NCBI GenBank assembly: GCA_001483205.1
Contig: JPPB01000336.1
Location: 1-7,052 of the forward strand
Direction of reading: 5' to 3'
Length of the DNA: 7,052 nucleotides
Source: an alpha proteobacterium 3107
GTDB taxonomy: Bacteria > Pseudomonadota > Alphaproteobacteria > Rhodobacterales > Rhodobacteraceae
Shown: positions 1 to 6,403 of the stretch, in pieces
How positions within the stretch are numbered: the stretch's first letter is position 1
Layout: every line of letters begins with the position of its first letter
Program-made: the position numbers and the translations under genes
The notes under the pieces: generated by a model
The model's database searches: none
What the model was told of the DNA's origin: nothing
What the model saw: the letters and a program-made list of their open reading frames with translations, nothing else

Positions 1-1704
1 TTCCGAACAGACGAAAGCCCCCGCCAGCCAGCCCATCGACTGCGGCGAAACCAGCCCCGCCGCCGGATGGCCGACCCCCAGCGGGATCAACCAGAATGAC
101 AACATCAGCGGCGCAAGCAGAAACTGGCCGAGCGCGCAGGGCAACAGCACCTGAAGGCCGAGGAATCGCCACCATCCCACCTGCCTGATCAACAGCGCCG
201 GGTTGCGCATATGCACGGCCCAGGTCATCGCGAACCCCTTGAGCCAGCGCGACCGTTGCCTGATCCACGGCACAAGGCGACAGTTGGCCTCTTCCCCGGT
301 GACGGTTTCCAGAAACTCGGTCCGGTATCCGTGCCGGGCCAGGCGAATCCCCAAATCCGCGTCCTCGGTCACGTTATGCGCATCCCACCCGCCGAGCGCC
401 TCAAGAATGTCGCGCCGGATGAACAGGGTCGTGCCGCCCAGGGGCAGGATCAGGCCAAGCCTCTGCAATCCGGGCAGGATCACCCGAAACCAGGTCGCAT
501 ATTCGATGGTGAAACAGCGCGACAGCCAGTTGGTGCGGGCGTTGTAATAATCGAGCACCCCTTGCAGGCAGGCGACTTCAGGCCCGCATTCGTGAAAACG
601 GCGCGCCACGCGGCGAAGCTGATCCCGGTCGGGGGCATCCTCGGCATCATACACCCCGATGATCTCTCCCGCGCAGAAATCGAGCGCGAAATTCATTGCC
701 CGTGGTTTGGTGCGCACACTGCCCGGCGGCACGGTGATCATCCGCATCCAGCGGGGCGGGTCGGCCTGAAGAATCGCCTGTTGCGTTGTCCGGTCGTCGG
801 CCTCGACCACCAGCCGGATGTCGAGCAACTCGCGCGGATAGTCGAGCCGCCTGAGCCGCCGGATAAGATGCGTTGCAATCCGTCTTTCGCGAAACAGGGG
901 CACGAGGATCGATACCGGGGGCAACACCGGCGGGTCGGGCGCGGGGCGCGATTGCGCTGTGGCGTGGCGGCGGACATGGCGGAGTGAATGGCTTGCCGCG
1001 GCAATCTTGACGACACTGCCGAGCAGGAACATTGCCATCGCCGAGACCGCCAGACAGGTGATCAGCGCCTGCGGGGCGAGAACTGTTGCCACGACCAGCG
1101 TGGCGGCAAGGGCCGACAGGATCAGCCGGAACCGCCCCCCGTCCCAGGCGCGACAGCTCTCGCGCGGGTTCACGCGGGTCTCTGACCGCCTGACCAGCGC
1201 CTGCGGGGCGGCCTTTTGCAGGGCGGCGTGAATATCCTCGCGCCGGGCCAGAGCCATGCGGGGCCTGCCCATGGCATGGGGCAGGGCGGCGCGCAGCGGG
1301 CCAAACCCGTCGGGCCGCGCACAGGCGAACAGAACGCCGTCAGAGGTGCGCCGGACCGGGATTGCCTGATGCCGCAGGCAGAACTCTGCCCCGACAAGGC
1401 GGACAAGTGCCCTGTCCGGGCGGTGCAGGCGCAGGTTGATGACCGGACGCCCGCATTGCTCCCGCAGGGCGGCGGTAAGCTGGGCGGGGGTGATCATGCC
1501 GTGGGTCAGCAGCACCTGCCCCAGCAGGCAGGCGCGCCGGGCGCGAAGGGTGATGGCGCGCAGAAGCTGATCGGGCGTCAGCGCGCCCTGCTCCACAAGC
1601 ACCTGCCCCAGCAGAGGCCGCCGCTTGCCGGGTGGTCGCGGTGATGGCAACGGCGGGCGGGCAGAGACCGGCGCGGACGGCGACGGCGGCGCAGGCAATG
1701 CCAT
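1..1704 (-). CDS. Membrane GT2 glycosyltransferase with N-terminal MshEN/GspE-N-like module (C-terminus outside window)
   Basis: The minus frame is open from the left edge to a stop at 1837-1839; 568 codons are visible from the ATG at 1702-1704. A Pro/Ser-rich leader of about 30 residues comes first. Residues 31-54 and 60-83 are two 24-residue motifs (LLGQVL...G...L) separated by five residues, the layout of the MshEN/GspE N-terminal domain. Two hydrophobic stretches follow at about 192-234. The catalytic GT2 domain then carries EADD (301-304), YDAED (352-356), TEDAD (446-450) and QRSRW (483-487), matching the D, DxD, TED and QxxRW signatures of processive, cellulose-synthase-like enzymes. 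Further membrane segments begin near 511. By family, such enzymes move sugar from a nucleotide sugar to a surface or secreted glycan at the inner membrane; the actual sugar is unknown. The start is uncertain: the ATG lacks a good Shine-Dalgarno, whereas an AGGGAGG lies upstream of an in-frame ATA (1747-1749). Confidence 0.88.
   Translation of the reverse strand, partial: MALPAPPSPSAPVSARPPLPSPRPPGKRRPLLGQVLVEQGALTPDQLLRAITLRARRACLLGQVLLTHGMITPAQLTAALREQCGRPVINLRLHRPDRALVRLVGAEFCLRHQAIPVRRTSDGVLFACARPDGFGPLRAALPHAMGRPRMALARREDIHAALQKAAPQALVRRSETRVNPRESCRAWDGGRFRLILSALAATLVVATVLAPQALITCLAVSAMAMFLLGSVVKIAAASHSLRHVRRHATAQSRPAPDPPVLPPVSILVPLFRERRIATHLIRRLRRLDYPRELLDIRLVVEADDRTTQQAILQADPPRWMRMITVPPGSVRTKPRAMNFALDFCAGEIIGVYDAEDAPDRDQLRRVARRFHECGPEVACLQGVLDYYNARTNWLSRCFTIEYATWFRVILPGLQRLGLILPLGGTTLFIRRDILEALGGWDAHNVTEDADLGIRLARHGYRTEFLETVTGEEANCRLVPWIRQRSRWLKGFAMTWAVHMRNPALLIRQVGWWRFLGLQVLLPCALGQFLLAPLMLSFWLIPLGVGHPAAGLVSPQSMGWLAGAFVCSE
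1511..1614. repeat. 17-bp direct repeat encoding the tandem LLGQVL motifs
   Basis: The sequence AGCACCTGCCCCAGCAG occurs at 1511-1527 and again, identically, at 1598-1614, 87 bp (29 codons) apart. It encodes the conserved core of each of the two N-terminal motifs of the glycosyltransferase on the minus strand. It therefore reflects internal domain duplication rather than a mobile repeat. Confidence 0.85.
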
Positions 1705-1793
1705 GTCCGGCGGGGGATGCAGATGTGTCGGGCGCGGTGGCAGTGCTATGGCGCGGCCCCTCCCTTGGCCGCGTCCATTGAGCCAAATCCTGG

Positions 1794-1808
1794 TTAATTC
1801 TTTGTTAA
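1794..1808 (-). promoter_or_regulatory. CtrA-type binding site (TTAA-N7-TTAA)
   Basis: On the minus strand the sequence reads TTAACAAAGAATTAACC, an exact match to the full CtrA recognition motif TTAA-N7-TTAA(C) of alphaproteobacteria. It lies in the 132-bp gap between the nuclease-like gene and the glycosyltransferase, about 90 bp upstream of the glycosyltransferase ATG, in an AT-rich island within GC-rich DNA. The match is seen directly. That CtrA binds here, and whether it activates or represses, is inference. Confidence 0.55.
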
Positions 1809-1836
1809 AATGCGTCTGGATAATGGCCGGGCACAC

Positions 1837-2601
1837 TCAGCACTGCGGTTTGCAAAGCTCCACACGGGTTGTTCTGATGAGTGGCAGAAGCGTCGTGCCA
1901 CCGATGTCCAGCGCCTTTTCCCAGCAGTCTGAATCGATTGTGCCCTGGCCGTATTCCTGCAATCTGTCTTTCCAGTCTTCGTCGGACCTGAACAGGGTTG
2001 TTCCCTCGCCCTTCATCTCTTCGGCATTCAGAAACCCAAGATAGACCAGCACGACGGGCTTGCCGAGCGTGGCCAGTTTCCAGGACCAGGCGAAGCGGTT
2101 GGAAAGCTGGTATTTTTGCGCTGTGCAGAGCTGCCATGACCCGCCTGTTGCGCACCGCAATCCGTCATTCGCTGCACGGATCGCGTTATTGATGCTGTCA
2201 CGACTGGACTTTGCTCTACAGCGGTCCTTCGGTGACAGTTCGCTCGAATGCGCCTTTGCCTCGATCAGCAGCAGACCGGCCTTGCCGAAAATCTTACAGG
2301 TGCTTGCGATGTCCCAGCTTGGCGTCGGTGATTCGCCGCTGCCCTTGGCCAGCCACCATTCCCTCAACCGGCGTTGGCGCGCGTCGTCCAGCAGGGCAGA
2401 TGCCTTGTCCAGTTGGGCTTCCTCTACGCAGACTGTGCCCCGCGGATGCCACTGGTCAGTGGCAGAGACCCTGACCTCCCCCGGCCTGCCAACCAGTTCC
2501 GTAAGCCGCCGGGCGACCTGATCCGCCGCGCCATCACAAAGAAGGACGCAGCGGGGCCGACTGCCGCGGTTTTCCTTTCCCAGTTGCTCCATCCAGCCCA
2601 T
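1837..2601 (-). CDS. Hypothetical protein with PD-(D/E)XK nuclease-like core
   Basis: I recognise this as a conserved hypothetical family but know no established name. The frame opens at a TTG (2650-2652, 271 codons) that overlaps the carA stop. I prefer the ATG at 2599-2601 (254 residues), which has GAAAGAG about eight bases upstream; a second ATG follows at 2590-2592. Counting from the TTG, the core is PSWD (D114), a strand GLLLIEAKAH with E131 and K133, then a conserved stretch near SNRFAWSWK and the hydrophobic strand PVVLVYLGFLN. The D-x16-E-x-K spacing after a hydrophobic strand is what PD-(D/E)XK phosphodiesterases show, so a DNA- or RNA-cleaving role is possible but unproven. No signal peptide or membrane segment is visible. 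Two 60-base lines of the gene count to 58% and 63% GC against 73% for a carA line, suggesting later acquisition. It follows carA on the same strand with no clear terminator between, so read-through is possible. Confidence 0.72.
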   Translation of the reverse strand: MGWMEQLGKENRGSRPRCVLLCDGAADQVARRLTELVGRPGEVRVSATDQWHPRGTVCVEEAQLDKASALLDDARQRRLREWWLAKGSGESPTPSWDIASTCKIFGKAGLLLIEAKAHSSELSPKDRCRAKSSRDSINNAIRAANDGLRCATGGSWQLCTAQKYQLSNRFAWSWKLATLGKPVVLVYLGFLNAEEMKGEGTTLFRSDEDWKDRLQEYGQGTIDSDCWEKALDIGGTTLLPLIRTTRVELCKPQC

Positions 2602-2648
2602 TCGCAGATTCTCTTTCACCCCACGCCTAAAACGGCCTCCTGGCTTTG

Positions 2649-3836
2649 TCAATCCCGCTGACCGGCGCGCGCCATCGCCGCGCTGAAACGGTCGAACAGG
2701 TGGATCGAATCCATCGGTCCGGGGCTGGCCTCGGGGTGATACTGCACCGAGAACACCGGGCGGCCCTCCATCCGCAACCCGCAGTTAGAGCCGTCAAACA
2801 GCGAAACATGGGTCTCGGTGACGCCCGGCGGCAGCGACTGGCTGTCAACCGCAAAACCGTGATTCATCGAGGTGATCTGCACCTTGCCGGTTTCAAGATC
2901 CTTGACCGGGTGGTTGGCCCCGTGATGGCCGTGGTTCATCTTGACGGTCCTTGCCCCCAGTGCCAGCGCCAGCAGTTGATGGCCAAGGCAGATGCCGAAA
3001 ACCGGCAGGTCGGTCGCCTCGATAATGGCGCGGATCATCGGCGCGGCATATGTGCTTGTCGCCGCCGGGTCGCCGGGACCATTCGACAGGAACAAACCAT
3101 CGGGCCGGTGGGCGAGAATGTCCTCTGCCGTCGCCGTCGCCGGCACCACGGTCACATCACACCCCGCACTGGCAAGACAGCGCAGAATGTTGCGCTTGGC
3201 CCCGTAATCCACCGCGACCACCCTGTGTTTCGGGGCGGTTTGCCGGGCGTGACCGTCCGGCCAGGCCCAGCGCATCCCGTCCCAGCGATAGCTTTGCGCG
3301 CAGGTCACGTCACGGGCCAGGTCACGCCCTTCAAGCCCGCCAAAGGCGCGGGCCTCTGCGATCAGCGCCTCGGGGTCAAAACCGCCCGCCGGATCATGGG
3401 CGAGCGCGGCATGGGGCGCGCCCCGGTTGCGGATGGCGCGGGTCAGGCGGCGGGTATCGATGCCGCCGATGCCGATCCGCCCCCGCTTTTTCAGCCACGC
3501 CGTAAGCGTCTCTGCCGCCCGCCAGTTGGACGGCGCGGTCGGGTTCCATTTCACCACCATTCCGGCGGCAACCGGATCGGTGGTTTCGTCGTCCTCGGGC
3601 GTGGTGCCGGTATTGCCGATATGGGGGAAGGTGAAGGTCACGATCTGGCCCGCATAGGACGGGTCGGTCATTATTTCCTGATAGCCGGTCATAGCGGTGT
3701 TGAAGCACAATTCCGCCTGTGCCGTGCCGGTGGCCCCGAAACCGTGGCCGTAAAAAACTGACCCGTCCGCCAGGGCCAGACAAGCCGTCGGCCCGGGCCT
3801 GTCCGGGGGCAGAGCGGCGGAACGGATGGCGGCCAT
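2649..3836 (-). CDS. carA: Carbamoyl-phosphate synthase small (glutaminase) subunit
   Basis: CarA hydrolyses glutamine and passes ammonia through a tunnel to CarB, which makes carbamoyl phosphate for pyrimidine and arginine synthesis in the cytoplasm. The product is 395 residues, close to the family norm of about 380-400. The N-terminal CarA domain carries GYQEIMTDPSYAGQIVTFT and GIDTRRLTRAIR. The class I glutamine amidotransferase domain starts around residue 205 (VDYGAKRNILRCL) and has the oxyanion motif SNGPGDP (251-257), the nucleophile in GICLGHQ (C283), and HPE with H367 and E369, so the triad is intact. The frame is open for 118 more codons upstream, but that extension crosses the promoter and the divergent yqeY. 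The ATG at 3834-3836 has GAAGGGG eight bases upstream and begins the conserved region. carB is not in the window. A 7-3-3-type promoter lies just upstream. Confidence 0.97.
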   Translation of the reverse strand: MAAIRSAALPPDRPGPTACLALADGSVFYGHGFGATGTAQAELCFNTAMTGYQEIMTDPSYAGQIVTFTFPHIGNTGTTPEDDETTDPVAAGMVVKWNPTAPSNWRAAETLTAWLKKRGRIGIGGIDTRRLTRAIRNRGAPHAALAHDPAGGFDPEALIAEARAFGGLEGRDLARDVTCAQSYRWDGMRWAWPDGHARQTAPKHRVVAVDYGAKRNILRCLASAGCDVTVVPATATAEDILAHRPDGLFLSNGPGDPAATSTYAAPMIRAIIEATDLPVFGICLGHQLLALALGARTVKMNHGHHGANHPVKDLETGKVQITSMNHGFAVDSQSLPPGVTETHVSLFDGSNCGLRMEGRPVFSVQYHPEASPGPMDSIHLFDRFSAAMARAGQRD

Positions 3837-3869
3837 GGCTGAAACCCCTTCGGAAAACACAGCGGCGGG

Positions 3870-3898
3870 ACAGTATGCGCGCGGGCCTTCAGGGTCAA
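3870..3898 (-). promoter_or_regulatory. Probable sigma70-type promoter of carA
   Basis: On the minus strand TTGACC (3893-3898) and TACTGT (3870-3875) are separated by exactly 17 bases. The -35 box matches the consensus at five of six positions; the -10 box is weaker at three of six. The expected transcription start near 3863 gives a leader of roughly 27 bases before the carA ATG, enough for the Shine-Dalgarno. No pyrimidine-type attenuator fits in so short a leader. Confidence 0.6.
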
Positions 3899-3930
3899 GG
3901 CAAAGGCAGGCCGGGGCGGGGGTGCGGCCG

Positions 3931-3946
3931 GTTACAACCTTGTAAC
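3931..3946. promoter_or_regulatory. Perfect inverted repeat, candidate operator of the carA/yqeY divergent promoters
   Basis: GTTACAACCTTGTAAC is a perfect 7-bp inverted repeat with a 2-bp centre. Its right arm supplies the TTGTAA -35 element of the yqeY promoter, and it sits 33 bp upstream of the carA -35 box. That is a typical place for a dimeric regulator acting on one or both genes. The regulator is not identifiable from this sequence. Confidence 0.45.
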
Positions 3947-3968
3947 AGGCGTGATCAGCGCATAAGAT
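3940..3968 (+). promoter_or_regulatory. Probable sigma70-type promoter of yqeY
   Basis: TTGTAA (3940-3945) and TAAGAT (3963-3968) are separated by 17 bases, each matching its consensus at four of six positions. The predicted start near 3975 leaves a leader of about 37 bases before the yqeY ATG. The -35 box overlaps the GTTACAA inverted repeat. This is a pattern match only. Confidence 0.5.
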
Positions 3969-3983
3969 CGGGAATCGACATGA

Positions 3984-3995
3984 CGGAAATTTCCG
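3984..3995. repeat. 12-bp perfect palindrome in the yqeY leader
   Basis: CGGAAATTTCCG is fully self-complementary. It lies just downstream of the predicted yqeY start and 16 bases before the ATG. It could be a dimer-binding site (a downstream operator) or chance. As RNA it would leave no loop, so a DNA role is likelier than a hairpin. Confidence 0.35.
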
Positions 3996-4011
3996 GGGGT
4001 TTGGGTTCAGG

Positions 4012-4470
4012 ATGGATATACGCAACCGGATCAGCGCGGCTCTGAAAGAGGCAATGAAGGCGAAGGACGGGGCGCGGCTGTCCACGCTGCGCCTGGTCAA
4101 TGCGGCCATCAAGGATTTCGAGATTGCCCGGCGTGGCGGGGGCGAAGAGGGTGTCGTCACCGACAGGGACGTTCTGGCGATTCTGGACAAGATGGTCAGG
4201 CAGCGACAGGAGAGCGCGCGCGCCTATGAAGAGGGCGGGCGGCTGGAACTGGCCGAGCAGGAACGGCAGGAGATCGTGGTGATCGAGGCGTTTCTGCCAC
4301 AGCGGTTGAGCGATGATGAGGCGCGTGAGGCGATCCGCCGGGCGATTTCCCAGACCGGGGCCGAATCGGTCCGCGACATGGGCAAGGTGATGGGGGTTCT
4401 GAAATCGCAATATACCGGGCGGATGGATTTTGGCCGTGTTGGTCCGATGGTCAGGAATCATCTGGTCTGA
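4012..4470 (+). CDS. GatB/YqeY domain-containing protein
   Basis: This is a 152-residue, fully helical, charged cytoplasmic protein. It starts MDIRNRISAALKEAMKAKD and contains the family landmarks LSTLRLVNAAIKD, MVRQRQESARAYEEGGR, EIVVIEAFLP and the C-terminal DMGKVMGVLKSQY. Its length is typical of stand-alone YqeY proteins (about 150). The family shares the tRNA-binding tail domain of the GatB subunit of the Asp-tRNA(Asn)/Glu-tRNA(Gln) amidotransferase. Its own role is poorly defined, presumably tRNA-related. The ATG has only a weak upstream G-rich stretch (GGGGG, 12 bases away) as ribosome site. It is divergent from carA, a neighbourhood I associate with many alphaproteobacteria, where dnaG and rpoD often follow. 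Here the next genes are instead convergent etfBA. No clear U-run terminator follows. Confidence 0.93.
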   Translation: MDIRNRISAALKEAMKAKDGARLSTLRLVNAAIKDFEIARRGGGEEGVVTDRDVLAILDKMVRQRQESARAYEEGGRLELAEQERQEIVVIEAFLPQRLSDDEAREAIRRAISQTGAESVRDMGKVMGVLKSQYTGRMDFGRVGPMVRNHLV

Positions 4471-4492
4471 GCGGACGGCGGGCCCTTCGGAT

Positions 4493-4559
4493 GACCTCTG
4501 CATAATAGCGCATCGGTGGCCAAACAGCCTGCCCGGCCCAAGCCGATATGTCAGAGGTC
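4493..4559. other. Long imperfect hairpin in the yqeY/etfA convergent gap
   Basis: GACCTCTG (4493-4500) pairs perfectly with CAGAGGTC (4552-4559). After one bulged T the stem continues with CATA (4501-4504) and TATG (4547-4550), then, past an eight-base one-sided loop, TCGG (4513-4516) with CCGA (4543-4546) and GGCC (4518-4521) with GGCC (4535-4538). Neither side is followed by a T-run, so it is not a canonical terminator. It could be the 3' structure of the yqeY mRNA, a small RNA or a repeat-family remnant. The pairing is seen; the function is unknown. Confidence 0.4.
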
Positions 4560-4566
4560 TTGACCT

Positions 4567-4578
4567 TATCCGCGGATA
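4567..4578. repeat. 12-bp perfect palindrome
   Basis: TATCCGCGGATA is fully self-complementary and lies between the long hairpin and the etf terminator, outside any gene. It is possibly a protein-binding site. A chance origin in GC-rich DNA cannot be excluded. Confidence 0.3.
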
Positions 4579-4605
4579 CGCCGCCCGCGCCCTTGCCAGC
4601 ACAAC

Positions 4606-4646
4606 AAAAAAGACCGGCCCCCGCCGGGGAATGACGGGGACCGGTC
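4606..4646 (-). terminator. Rho-independent terminator of etfBA
   Basis: Read on the minus strand, GACCGGTCCCCG pairs with CGGGGGCCGGTC (12 positions, one mismatch) around an 11-base loop. It is followed at once by TTTTTTG. It begins 50 bases after the etfA stop, in the right orientation to end the etfB-etfA transcript. On the plus strand the A-run precedes the stem, so it would not act as a classic terminator for yqeY. Confidence 0.85.
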
Positions 4647-4695
4647 ATAACGGCACCCCTGCGCCCCCCGTCCGGCGGCGACAGGGCACCAACGC

Positions 4696-5622
4696 CTACA
4701 GCTTTTCGGTCAGCTCCGGCACCGCCGTGAACAGGTCAGCAACCAGCCCGAAATCAGCCACCTGAAAGATCGGCGCTTCTTCGTCCTTGTTGATGGCCAC
4801 AATCACTTTTGAGTCCTTCATCCCCGCCAGATGCTGGATCGCGCCCGAGATACCGACCGCGACATAAAGGTCCGGGGCGACCACCTTGCCGGTCTGCCCC
4901 ACCTGCCAGTCATTGGGCGCATAGCCCGAATCGACCGCCGCGCGGGACGCCCCCACCGCGGCCCCCAGCTTGTCGGCCAGCTTCTCGATCAGGGCGAAGT
5001 CCGCTTCGGACCCGACCCCGCGCCCGCCGGAGACAACAACCCCGGCAGAGGTCAGCTCCGGGCGGTCGCTCTCGGCCACTTTGTCCTCGACCCACGAACT
5101 CAGGCCCGGATCGGCGGCGGCAGAGATCGCCTCAACCGGGGCACCCCCGCCCCCGCCAGCCGCATCAAAGGTCGAGGTGCGGATCGAAACCACCTTCTTT
5201 GCGTCCACCGACTTCACGGTCTGAATCGCGTTCCCGGCATAGATCGGGCGCTCGAACGTATCGCTGCTGACGATGCCGGAAACATCCGAGATCACCATCA
5301 CATCCAGCAACGCGGCGACGCGCGGCAGCACGTTCTTGGCGTCGGTGGTGGCGGGCGCAACGATATGATCATAGCCGTCCGCAAGGCCGACAATCAGCGC
5401 GGCGGTGGATTCGGCCAGACGGTGCCCCAGCGCGGCATCCTCGGCCACCAGAACCTTTGATACCCCGTCAATTCCGGCGGCGGCACTGCCCGCGGCGGCG
5501 GCAGAGGCCCCGGCGCAGAGGGCCGTCACCTCGCCCAGTTGCCGGGCGGCGGTGACAGCTTTGGCGGTGGCGTCCAGCGCCAGCTCGCCATCCGTAACTT
5601 CGGCAAGAAGAAGAACAGCCAT
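4696..5622 (-). CDS. etfA: Electron transfer flavoprotein subunit alpha
   Basis: The alpha subunit binds FAD and, with EtfB, carries electrons from acyl-CoA and related dehydrogenases to ETF:ubiquinone oxidoreductase. The product is 308 residues, normal for the family. The N-terminal MAVLLLAEV and [17 protein letters not shown] mark domain I. Domain II has the FAD-binding features SGGRGVG (198-204), SRAAVDSGY (226-234), the QTGK turn (243-246) and the EtfA signature [19 protein letters not shown] from residue 252, then VIVAINKD. I chose the ATG at 5620-5622 over the GTG one codon earlier. The ATG shares one base with the etfB stop (TGATG), the usual arrangement for translational coupling that keeps subunits equimolar. 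A strong hairpin terminator follows the stop. Confidence 0.97.
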   Translation of the reverse strand: MAVLLLAEVTDGELALDATAKAVTAARQLGEVTALCAGASAAAAGSAAAGIDGVSKVLVAEDAALGHRLAESTAALIVGLADGYDHIVAPATTDAKNVLPRVAALLDVMVISDVSGIVSSDTFERPIYAGNAIQTVKSVDAKKVVSIRTSTFDAAGGGGGAPVEAISAAADPGLSSWVEDKVAESDRPELTSAGVVVSGGRGVGSEADFALIEKLADKLGAAVGASRAAVDSGYAPNDWQVGQTGKVVAPDLYVAVGISGAIQHLAGMKDSKVIVAINKDEEAPIFQVADFGLVADLFTAVPELTEKL

Positions 5623-6380
5623 CACACAGCCCCCGCTTCCTTGAGTTTTCCGACCAGCTCGTCAACCGAGCCAACGATGATACCGGCGGCGCGGGCCTCC
5701 GGCTCTGTCGTGCTGACAATTTCCAGGCGCGGCGTGACATCGACCCCATAATCGGCGGCGGTCTTTTCCTCCAGCGGTTTCCGCTTTGCCTTCATTATGT
5801 TGGGCAGCGACGCATAGCGCGGCTCATTGAGGCGCAGATCAACGGTGACGATTGACGGCATCGCCACCCGGATCGTCTGAAGGCCGCCATCCACCTCTCG
5901 GGTCACCAGCGCGCTGTCGCCCTCAATGTCGAGACCAGAGGCAAACGTGCCCTGCGACCAGCCCAGAAGCGCCGCGAGCATCTGCCCGGTGGCGTTCATG
6001 TCATTGTCGATCGCCTGCTTGCCGCAGATCACCAGACCGGGCTGTTCGGCCTGAACGATTCCGGCCAGGATTTTGGCGACGGCCAGCGGCTCGGTGTCGG
6101 TATGCACATCATCGGCGGCGATGACCAGAATCGCCCGGTCGGCCCCCATGGCCAGCGCGGTGCGCAGGGTTTCCTGCGCCTGTTTGACGCCGACCGAGAC
6201 GGCGATGACCTCATCCGCCTTGCCCGCTTCCTTGAGCCGGATTGCCTCTTCGACCGCGATTTCGTCGAACGGGTTCATCGACATTTTCACATTGGCGAGA
6301 TCGACGCCGCTGCCATCCGCCCGAACGCGGACTTTCACGTTATAGTCGATCACGCGCTTGACAGGTACGAGCACCTTCAT
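5622..6380 (-). CDS. etfB: Electron transfer flavoprotein subunit beta
   Basis: EtfB forms the ETF heterodimer with EtfA, holds a structural AMP and docks on partner dehydrogenases. The product is 252 residues, the usual length. Landmarks are [19 protein letters not shown] at the start, [19 protein letters not shown] (32-50), [15 protein letters not shown] (119-133) lining the nucleotide site, and the recognition loop [13 protein letters not shown] (192-204). L192 corresponds to the leucine that anchors ETF to its dehydrogenases in the human protein. The frame stays open 14 codons upstream, but the ATG at 6378-6380 has AAGGAG eight bases ahead and is the conserved start. It is the first gene of the etfB-etfA operon, with a small hairpin just upstream of the Shine-Dalgarno. 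It looks complete and housekeeping. Confidence 0.97.
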   Translation of the reverse strand: MKVLVPVKRVIDYNVKVRVRADGSGVDLANVKMSMNPFDEIAVEEAIRLKEAGKADEVIAVSVGVKQAQETLRTALAMGADRAILVIAADDVHTDTEPLAVAKILAGIVQAEQPGLVICGKQAIDNDMNATGQMLAALLGWSQGTFASGLDIEGDSALVTREVDGGLQTIRVAMPSIVTVDLRLNEPRYASLPNIMKAKRKPLEEKTAADYGVDVTPRLEIVSTTEPEARAAGIIVGSVDELVGKLKEAGAV

Positions 6381-6403
6381 CGGCGTGTCTCTCCTTGACT
6401 TCC

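Noticed and set aside
1340..1786. Minus-strand frame of 148 codons starting with TTG at 1784-1786
   Set aside because: It overlaps the real glycosyltransferase frame out of register and its Ala/Pro/Arg-rich translation has no recognisable motif.
2646..3761. A 371-codon plus-strand open frame opposite carA
   Set aside because: The opposite strand encodes a complete CarA with intact catalytic motifs. Long antisense frames are expected in GC-rich codon-biased DNA, and the translation shows no family features.
3837..4190. N-terminal extension of carA by 118 codons
   Set aside because: It would cross the carA promoter and overlap the yqeY start. Family homology begins at the ATG at 3836, which has its own Shine-Dalgarno.
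4471..4611. Possible tRNA gene in the convergent gap because of the paired segments
   Set aside because: No cloverleaf with a T-loop GTTCRA, acceptor pairing or anticodon arm could be drawn on either strand.
4831..5460. A 209-codon plus-strand frame opposite etfA, and a similar 258-codon frame (211-987) opposite the glycosyltransferase
   Set aside because: Both mirror genuine genes and have Arg/His/Pro-rich translations without domains or ribosome sites, so they are codon-bias shadows.
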